NCBI GenBank assembly: GCA_033980235.1
Contig: CM067068.1
Location: forward strand, 35,379,546-35,443,545
Length of the DNA stretch: 64,000 bases
DNA from: Diadema setosum
Taxonomy: Eukaryota > Echinodermata > Echinoidea > Diadematoida > Diadematidae
Reading direction: 5' to 3'
Positions 49,701 through 60,923 of the stretch are shown here, piece after piece (the stretch's first letter is position 1; every line of letters starts with the position of its first letter). The notes beneath the pieces are model-generated. The model did not search any database. It was given only the letters and a program-made list of their open reading frames with translations, and was not told the origin of the DNA. Made by a program: the position numbers and the translations under genes.

Positions 49701-52700
49701 ATCCATGTTTGCACTAGAATATCAGTGCTCTCACTCCTTTTTTTTTCCTTGGGCTTTTCTATGCATCCTGTTCCTGCTTTTATTCTTTCACCCCTTTCAT
49801 TACCCATCTTCATTGTTGAGTTCCTAATCTTGTTTGAAGTTGCCTCCCCTTTCATCTTTTTATCCTTCACAGGTTGCTCACTCATTAGCCTGGGGTTATC
49901 ACTGGCTTTATGTCACCCTTCCTTTGTGTTTGCTCACTCGGCTGATATGTTCCTCCCTTCCATACCCTGCTTTTGACACCCAGCCTATTCCTTTGGTTTT
50001 CATTGTTCTGAGTCCCTAGCCCTTCCCAGATAGAGCATGTTCTGTTGCTACTTGTCTGTAATTCATAAATAGTGTATGCCTAATTTTCTAGGTTGGTCAT
50101 TCTGCCTCTGAAGAAGACTCTAGTAGGATCAAAAGCTCAGACCCTTTTTTGACTCCCCTCTGCTTTTGTTTTACTTCCCTCTGCTCACTATTATGAGATA
50201 AGCAGTTTTCAGCATTTTTTGTCTTTCTGCAATCTTTCCTTCCTACTGAATCGACAAGTGCTGGACATTTTTAGCTTATGTTAAATGAATGAAGATGACA
50301 CTTCATTGAGGTTTCATTTCAGATGACTAAAAAGAGTATGAAAGTGTGACATCAAAGCCATTCACGGTATGGAAACTGGTCCTAAACAGCCTCATCTAGT
50401 CTGGTTATTTATGCATGCACCTGCTTTCATCCCAAGCTGTAACAAACGACTGTGACATCATCACCTCCATACTCTATAGTCTGCATACAGTATTGCCCAG
50501 GTACAATGAACACTGTAGTACATTCAAAAGGAGGAAAATATCTGACACATTCATCACTGACCCAAACCAGATTCCCACCTGGAAGTGCTGGAGTTGCTGG
50601 ATCTCCATCTCCTCCTTGTGCTTGAGGTAGGCCTCATCCAGCTCGGCTACCAGGAGCGCCTTCTCCGCATCCATGGCCTGCAGCTGCATGGTGACCACCC
50701 TCCGCTCCTCTCGCTCCTTCACCAGGCTCATCTCAATCTGCATCGACTGCTCCTTGGTGTAGTTGTAACCTTCTGCTCCTTTAAGCTGCATCAGTTAAAG
50801 GGAAATACAGGTTGTATAAGAACAAACTTCTCACTGATTTCTATCAAAGGTACTGCCAACTCGAGATGGACATCACCGCAATCTTCTTCTGTGTAATTGG
50901 CATGATGATCATACTGCAATTAGAATCCAGAATAGTTATCATTAACAAGACAGAATCTCACAAACACAACTGTTGCTGGGGCGACAAAACCTTGTATCTA
51001 TGAAATGTCAGATGTTCAGGAGAGCAAAGAAACATGGCAGCCAAAACACTATCAAATGGGATAGTCTCTCCTCTGACATGCCGTGGTGGCTTCAGTTTTG
51101 GGATAAGGCAGCTAGGATTTGGACAGGACATCACTTGACTGATTATCTGACCATTAATCCAAAAAAGTCGTTTTAACCAAAATTTAAGATACAAGGTCTT
51201 GTCACCCCAACTACAATACACTAATGAAACTCTTCTCCCCTCCCCCCCCCCAAAAAAAAAGAAAGAAAAAGAAAATAATAGAACTTTGGCATAGCAGTAT
51301 CCCTCCACTCTTATGAGCTGCATCAGTTAACATGACAATGAGACCATAGCTCCTTCACATGATCAATGTGGTACCTCTACACTGGAACAATAGGTAGTTG
51401 GATATAACATTAACCCTAAAAAGACTGGGGGGGGCCTAAAAGGCCCCCCCCCTCGACATTTCGCGTGATTACTCAGCAACATGCAATGCTCTCGCCGCGA
51501 TGCTCTATGACTTTTTTCTTTCGAGTTTCCCGCACATTTTGACACCAAATTTGTGACGCCCGGGGGTATGGTTCTGAAGTTACATAACTTTTTGTACATG
51601 CACGTGAGACCGAAAATGGCTAAAAAATGTGATTTTGTGTACAAAGTCAATACAAATTGAGTTTTATCACATGGTTCATATAAATATGCTTATTTTTACT
51701 CTCAATGGCTAAAATCAATTTGTTTTAGTAGTATTATGCTTCAAAAAGGGCCTGCCACAAATTTTGCTGAAAAAAACAACAAAAACAAAAGGTCGAAAAA
51801 ACAAAGAAATACATAAGAAATTCATAAAACAATAAAATAAATAAGAAATTAATTTTGATACCGAATTTTTTTTCAAGTACATTTGCTAAGAATGCTACAA
51901 AGAATATCTAGACCAAAAATGAGCACATTTGGAGCTTTATTTACTGATTTACATAAAAAAGTCTGATTTCTCGCATAGATTAGCATAATTAATCAAAATA
52001 AAATAAAAGAAGACTATTTTGGAAAATTTGAATATACGATCTTGTAGATTACATGGCACACTACCATTGTGCAAATTTCTGCGGCGATCGCGCGATCCAC
52101 GGCCGAGATCTTAAGGGGGGGCCCTTTAGGCCCCCCCCCCCCCCCCCCCCCCCCCCCAGTCTTTCGAGCTACCAAAATAGCCCAGTCTTTTTAGGGTTAA
52201 ATCACTGGTGCAGTGTGCCCTTGTGCTACTCACAGATGCATCAGTTACCAAGTTAAATCTCTCCTTCAGCAGTGCATTCAAGGAGATTTGATATAGAGTG
52301 TGTTACTTTGATTGTGTGGTTTTGCAAATCTTCCCAATCACTGACGGAACTTATTTCAGAATTGGCTTATCAGTGTTTAGATTGGATTAACACAGTTTTC
52401 ATTGGTTAAATCTTTTGGTGGTAGAGAGGGCTCATTTCACCCCTCCAACCCACTTGGATCTTTACCTTGTGGTGGTCCACCATTCTCAATTTAGCAAAAC
52501 TGACTTTTCAATGGCTAAATATTTAGGTGGGAAAGGGGCTCATTTTACCCCCTCCATCCCTCTAACCCACCTGAACCTCTGCCTTGTTGTGGTCTACCAC
52601 TCTATATTTAGCAAAACTGAGTTTTTATTGGCTAAACATTTGGGTAGGAGAGGGGCTCACATTACCCCCCTCCATTCCTCCAACCCACCTGGATCTCTGC

Positions 52701-55700
52701 CTTGTGGTGGTCCACCTCCATCCTCATCCTCTCCAGCTCCTCCTCCAGAGTGAAGGCGTGCTCTGCCTCCAACCGCTTGCGCTCCTCCGCCCTGGCTAGC
52801 CGACGCAGCTCTGAGTTGTGATGGAGATCGGCATGCTGGCTTCTCATGTCCTGTGAAGGTCAAAAGGTCAAATCAGAAGATGGAAGACACATTGATCAAC
52901 AATGTCTTACAGAAATTATCTATTTTTTCATTATAAGATGCTATACCAGTGTCAAGCAGTGAATAGCCAATCTCTGAAAATGTGGCTAGAAAGATATGAT
53001 AATCTTAAATAGATTCTTTGCTGACGTGCCAAGCATAACAATCATATGAATGAAACCCTGAGCAGCATCACCAGTGGGGCCTGGTGTGAAAATGATAAAC
53101 ATCTTACGAATCATTAATTCTATTTGTTTGTTTGTTTTTTGTTTTTTTGCAGTGTAAACAAAAAAGGATTAATACATATAGCACAGCATTGAAACTAGTT
53201 AAGGAAACATGTAAAACAGAAACAAAATGATGTAATAAGAAACATAAAATGTAATACTACATCCCCTCGAAGCATACACACTTGATTATAGCGAATCATT
53301 TTTTTTTTTCTTTTCCACCAATGATAATGGACAATGGAAAGAGAAATTTGTCACATCAGCTTTTGAAAATAAATACACACAACTACTGACAGTATTTGAC
53401 TCTACTAAATAAATTCTTCTTCTGGGTCACAACAGGGCCTGGACAAACCTCTTTTTCTCTCTTCTGTCTCTCCTGTAGCTCTTTCAGTCTCTGTTTGACG
53501 TTCTTCAAGCTCTCACTCTCCCGCTTGATCATCTCCTTGACCTCATGGATGGCGTTCACCCTGGCCTTTGTCTCCGATTCACTGCCTTTCCCTGCAAGAG
53601 AAAGTTTTTCCATAAAGTCACCTTCTCCCTGACATGCTCTCCATCCCTACAACCTATCACAAAATCACAATGAATACAATGTACATAGCTGTCCAGCTGT
53701 AATTACCTCCACCAAGGGATCACATTTCTTTGCAGCTGTGGTGGGTTTTAATCTCCATTTCACAGCATCACTATCAGTGCATTTGATTCTAAAATCAGCT
53801 TGCATGCCAATAGAAAAGATAAAAGAACATAACAAACTAGAGAAGCACTCTGAGAGTGCAGACCTCCGCCAAGCATGCAGCTCATTCCACTACTGATCTT
53901 GTTCTTCCATAGAGATATCAGTGATTTCCACTCACACGTACTTATAGCATTGCGTGTACTGAAAGTCGCCAGATTTCCCAATTTAGAAGCCTTTGTTACG
54001 TCATAAACCCTCAGCTGCACGGCGCGCCTCGCCCTAGCAGAAACTAGAGCGCGCACTTTAGTGCGCCCATGCAAACCTTAATACGCGCAGCCTGAACACC
54101 TAAGTTCATTGACCCTACGTGCCAAAATATAAAAAATCCTTCATAAATTCCCCCAATATTCTTGGATGACTACCAAAAGTTAATCGTTAGTTACTTGTGT
54201 CATTCTCAACCTTTCCTGCAAGTTTCATTCCAATCCGTTAACTACTTTTTGAGTTATTTTGCACAGGTACGAACAAACAAACGAACAAACGGTAACAAAA
54301 ACATAACCTCCTCCCTTGGCGGAGGTAAAAAAAACAGGTAACGAAAACATAACCTCCTCCCTTGGCGGAGGTAACAAAAACAGAAAAATCGTACTGCATG
54401 GTTTTTGAATTCCCTATTCTTTAATACATATGAGGTATAATTACAATGTATTAACATATAATATGTAATTTCAACAATGTAAAATGACAACATTCCTCTG
54501 TTTTTAAAATTTGAAGGGGAGGAATAGGGTCTTCTGCAAATCTCCAGACAGCTGGGACAACTACAGACACAAGGACAGAAAACATGTGTTTAACTACATC
54601 AAGAAATATGTAATAACCCGATGACATTCTATTGGTGGAAGCATAAAAAGCATAATACGGTCAAACTGTTATTGGCTCATGATTTGGAATATACTTTAAC
54701 CTGTTGAAGACGAGTCCCAAGAATACTTGTGCAAGTGTCTATGGGAAATATGTGTTAAAACAAAATCAGTCCAATGGGTTAATAGAGATACTGCCTACCA
54801 CTTTCAGCCATGTTGGTGTACTCCACAATCTTGGCCTGTAAGTCCTCCTTGAGATTGTCCAACAGACTTCTTTTCTCCTTGTACTCATTTTGCAGCTGGA
54901 AGACGGAAAAAAATATGATATAAAGACTGGTGAGCAATGTGATTTCGTTAGTACATTGACAAATCCTCTAAATCACTAAGATCTATACTGATGCTTTGCA
55001 GTCTTTTTAATATATGTACTTTGCCTATATACATTGTAGGTGTTATCCATTGTACTTTTGCATAAATTATTTCAAAGAGTATACATGTACACTTGCAAAT
55101 GTATTCATTATGACTCATATCATAACTTCATACAGCAAAGATTTCACCTGTGTGTGAAAAAAATTAACTGTCATCATGCTAGTAGGGTAATACAAAGGTT
55201 TACAGATTGTATTTAAAGATTTTATGTGCATAACAAAATATCAAATACAAGTTATATCAATGTCTAAACACATTATCATGTTCAACTATATGTACTGCAG
55301 TAACTACCAGTATCTATGGGAGAAAATTAGCTAGGTATGTAACAATACTTTCTGGCTGGCACATAGGCCAGTTAACTTCAAAATGAGGATGTGAATTTAT
55401 AGTTGTCTGGTACATATCCTGAAGCAAAGTCTGTTCATGTAATTGACTACTGTTTCTTTTAGGGTATGCAAAGAAGGAGAACAAAAGAGACTCCTAATCT
55501 TCTAAGTATGCAATGATATCAACGGTTATTCACAGATTGACTAGTAACAGACTGAAAAAGTTACAAATTGTTGAGATGTACCAAATGTTTGCAAAATGGG
55601 AAAGCTCTCAATAAAAACACTTCCTTCTGTAATATCTGAATACTGTTCAATATTAACGTTCCCTCAAAGTGAAACCCAATGATGTGCTATACGAAGTACA

Positions 55701-58700
55701 TTTTCTCCCCCCTATTCAGCAGATACTGCATTCCTCACCTGGTCTTTCTCCTTCTGCATGAGAAGGATGCGTTCCTGCATCTCTCGGTTGTCACGGTGAA
55801 CACTCTCTGCCATCACCCACTGCAGAATTCCCTGCACGAGTTAAGACAAAATACAAGCCACACCATGATGCTAAAATAATGCACTGCGTGTAATGGCTGT
55901 GTGATAATTCTCTAATCAGTTAAAGAGGATACTGGCAATATTGATATATGCCTTGAAAGGGAGAATAAAAGACAAGGGCATACTTGGAGAATAAAAGACA
56001 AGGGCATACTGCCATAATGCCCTAAATATAAAACAAACAGTACACTTGTTTGTTTTGGTGTCATTAGCATTATCAAAGGCCGAACAGTCCACCAGAATTA
56101 ATGAATTCAGGGATACTGACAGTAATCATTCCTACAGTCAATGAATATTGATGAAGTTACATCTGTCAAGAAACAGACAACACACACTTGATTTTACTCA
56201 CTTTAATGCAAATTCTAAGCAGCTTAGTTTATAGTAAGTATACCATTAAATACAAAACACAAAGAATACCGATAAACTAAGCAGTAAATCCCAATAAGGA
56301 CATCAAGCTGATGAATTTGTTAATTTTTACCTTCTTGGCCAGATTGACTCGTCTCTCCTCCTCATACTGGGCTGACAGTTTCTCCTTCTCCTCCCATCCC
56401 TGTCGCTTGGCAATCTGAAGATCCTTGATCAGATCCTGGGATCAAGGAGAAGAGATGGTCATAAGATTCATTTTATACCTCTTGTTACATCTTCTCAAAG
56501 CTGCGTAACCTAGCTGCATGGATCAGCGTGAGATATTTGGACTTTCTCTTGTTGACCTTTTGTCAACCAAGCTATTGTGATCTTTATCATGTCATCACAT
56601 CATTCTCATCAACATCAGCACCTCTATAAATCCTTGAAAAAAACAAAACAAAACAAGAACACATCAACATCACCATATAAACATAATTCCATTTTCATGC
56701 ACAGGAAAGCCTGTTCACATACTTATTTAACAAGAACAATGACAAAAGACGGTTAGGACAATAACGGCACAGCGGTAGGTTGGTGTTCCACACAAAGAAA
56801 TATTTAACTGGACACGATAACCACAAGACGAATATCAACAGGTAGCTCAGCATTGCACTTTTGCTGTCTGACAAATTATATGAGGTCTATTGTATGAATT
56901 CTAGATAATGCGTTGGGTTCAGAGAATGAGAAGGGTGTTATGGAGCCTTGAACACTATGACTTTAGTGGCAACTTAACCTTCTCATTCTCACCCGATGAA
57001 TTATACATGTCTTCTAAAATTGTCTCTGTTTTTCTCACCACGTAACACTTGCTCTTTTCCCAAATAGTACTATACCAAATTGAGTTAGAATGCATAACTT
57101 GGATCTGAAGCACATCTGCAATAATGGAACCTTACCTCTGCAATGAAAATGGACTCTCATTTTACTTCCTAATTCTGAACACTGTGATTTTGTGGCAATT
57201 TCTTTTGTTTAGCAGACAAACAAACAAACAAACTGGTATGTCTCTAACCTGCATCTTGGCGACATCATCCTTGCTGCTAGGCTCAGTCAGTGAGCTCTTG
57301 GTCAGTTTCTCTCGCAGACGAGAGATCTCATCTCGAAGCTGATTGGTCAGGCGTTCGCTGTCGTCCTGGCAACATCATCAATAAAGAGAGAATTTGTTGG
57401 CAGCTTGTGGAATAACTAAGAAGATGAGATTACATCAATAGATGCACGAAAAGACAGGCTGACTCAATACAACATCTTTGTCCTTCCCTTTAGTGCACAT
57501 ATGTCTTTAAAATGTTCAAGGCTTGCCTCTCACACTTACATGCCATAACATAACAGAATGTATAATTATGCTAAATGCATGTATATTAGTGACAACAATT
57601 TAGAGTGATCACTTCTTACTTAACATTCTCTTTATACCTCTCTAACTAGTAATCATAAACGTGAATAAAATGAAATATGTTTTACAAACACAAATATGTC
57701 ACAGGTGTTGGCACACATGTTGCCCCTCAATAATATGTTTTGCGTGAATTGAATGAAAATTGTATCAGCATATTATGGCAATTGGACTGTTGAGATACAC
57801 AGGGTATCTTTTAAAACAAACAGATAGAAATATAGATAATTTTTACTTACTATAATTCATATGAATATTCCTAATACAAAGACATGTCATATAGCAAGGC
57901 AAGACTGTCAGTATCTCATGATATCTGTAATAACGTAAGACATACCACATTTTTGACCGGTGAGTTAACAATGTTCTTGCAGTACTGTCCATACTGCAGT
58001 GTGGTGAGAGTCTCGTTGTAACTCGTGTCCGACGGCGAGATGGTGCAGAACATCAGCGAGTGAGAGTTACCACCGAGGGCGTCCTTTGGGGAAAGGAAGA
58101 ATGACAAAACAATTTCATCACCGATCGTCTCAAGGAAATCATAGTCAGTTTAATCAATGTCAAATTCTGTAAATGAAGATCAAATAGTATGGCGTGCCGT
58201 ATGGGTATTATGTTATAAGAGATCATTTTCGTTTGTCAATTTCACTATGTGTAATCTGCAGTGTGTTGATTTCACACAGATTCACAAAGCTAACACAGGA
58301 ATTAAAGCTACAAACAAATATGCAGGACTGAACATTAAACCTGTAGTAGGCTCAACTTTAAGTGTTTTAGTTGCAAAATCATGCAATCTACATTTCGCAT
58401 GACTGCAGGCAGCAGCTACTATACATGCATACTCATACATACACACATACATGTATGCTCACATATATATTACATGTAGATGAAATATTTGGTTCTGTCT
58501 CCTGCTGGAATGCAGAGTCATTTAACATTTCCAATGTTATAAACTGGCTGTAAAGTCGTATGTCTTTTTTACTTTTCTAAAATGCTCCCTAGGTTTCCTC
58601 CTTCTTGCTCACAAAATATCAAAAGTAAAGTTATGGCTCACCTGCAAAATGCGAGTGACCTTGGACTCTCTGTAGGCCACATGACCTCCTTTCTTCCTCG

Positions 58701-60866
58701 GATCACCGAGGGCGCTGATCACATTACCAAGTGCACCCAATCTGCAGTGGAAGATGTTAAGCTTAAAGTCATTCACTTTGCCTTGTAGCATGTTGTAAAA
58801 GATTAGACAGGTTAACACGTCTGCACAAAACTTCTTCCTCCACATATTTTTGCAAGTAAAGACTTTGTTCACATATCAGACATGCAGGTCTATTCTGTAA
58901 TTATATGCATTTACTGCAGAGTACATCCAACATCACATCTACATAATACTGTTTAGTATACTTTTTTGAACTCTGTTAGACAGGACAAAAAAGGAAGAAA
59001 AGAAACTCACCCTTTATCCTTGCTCTGCACGCCTTCAGATCCTGAATGCAACACAAGATGGACATGAATAAGGATGTAGTTGGTTTCACAAATATACATT
59101 GTACAACATATTTTCATAAACTATGGGAGGACATATAATAATATGGTCTTCTTTACCCAGGGTAGCCTCTTCATTGTTGCCACTGCTCTACCAGACAGCC
59201 CAGCGATTATTATCACTTTAGCATTGCCATTTACTAGTATCCATTGATACACCAGGGTCAAGAGGGACATGGTGGGTAAAAGCATCTTGTGCAGGAAAGT
59301 AAGCACTGGACGGGAATCAAACTTGGAACCTCTGAGTGATAGTCAAGAGTCTTATCCATAATGCCACAGTGCCCCCACAATAAATTCTGTCATTAACAGT
59401 CACTGTGGTGCTCTCATTTTGCACAATGCCTATGACATTCTGCAACCATAGGCCTGAGAGGATTAAAGATAATAAAAAGTTTTGGTACCTCAAAAGCTTC
59501 CCTGAATTTCCTTGTCTTGGTTTGTGTTTCAGGTTAAAGTACGTTGTCTGTGAGAATTACTCGCCCCAAAGTGCTCTCATGTCTTAGTAATCATGCAATA
59601 ATGGTTTCGTACTAGAGCCGACGCTGTCCAGCGTCGATAAATATTGCACGAAACCACTGACTGCAACCAGCAGCGTGCAGCCCATTGTACGCATAGCTAA
59701 CTGCGACCAGCAGCCCCATACGCATAGCGTAATGGGGCTTTGCATTGTAGCATTCAGGATCATGACAGAATTAGTATCGCGGGTAAATGTCAACTTAAAA
59801 TCCAAAAATTTCTTCGATTTGAAGACTTACCAATTAAGTTGAAGTATTGAAAACAGGCTTTGAACAACGTTTGGTTCTGCCAATAGTCCCTTTCTGTTCG
59901 AATTGATGACTGAATGTGACTCGGTCGAGAGGACCTTGGGAGAGCTACATACACTGGATACCATGGCCAGCGCATGCGCACACAAACATCTTATCCGTTC
60001 ATGGATTTGAAATTTGTGTGCATGTGATGTGTTCGCATGCACTGGCTGTAGTATTCAGTGTACTGTATGTAGCTCTCCTAAGGTCCTGTCGACCGAGTCA
60101 CATTCAGTCATCAATTCGAACAGAAAGGGACTATAGGCAGAACCAAATGTTGCCCGAAGCCTGTTTTCAATACTTCAAGTTAATTGGTAAGTCTTCAAAT
60201 TGAAGAATTTATGGGATTTTAAGTTGACATTTACCCTGCGATACTAAATCTGTCATGATCCTGAATGCTACAATGCGAAGCCCGATTACGCTATGCGTAT
60301 GGGACTGCTGGTCGCTATGCGTATGGGGCTGCTGATCGCAGTTAATTGCATGATTACTAAGACATGAGAGCACTTTGGGGCAAGTAAGTCTCACAGTGTT
60401 AGTTATTTGAAATGTACTTTAAGCTGAAACACAAACTAAGACAAGGAAATTCAAGGACACTTTTGAGGTACCAAAACTTTTTATCATCTTTAAATGTAAA
60501 GTTGAGTGGATAGTGAATGATTTTTCTTATGCTTTGCTAGAGTCATACCAAAAAGGGTGTTTTTTTTTTTTTCAGTTCACTGGATTTGAAACAAAGCTTC
60601 ACAGCTATCAGTAGCTGGATTTGATGACTGAATATCTATCTATAAATCTCTCTCTCTATCCCCTCCCTATCTATTTATCTATCTCTCTGTCTGTCTGTCT
60701 CTATCCATCTATCCACCTATCCATCTATCTATCTACATTATCTATTCACTATATTATTTATCTTGGTATCTATCTCCAAAACCCTATCTATCTATCTAAG
60801 TACACTGTGTACATGTATTTATCCAAGTATCAATCTAAAACCCAATTTACATATCTATCAACCTGC

Positions 60867-60923
<57 letters not shown>

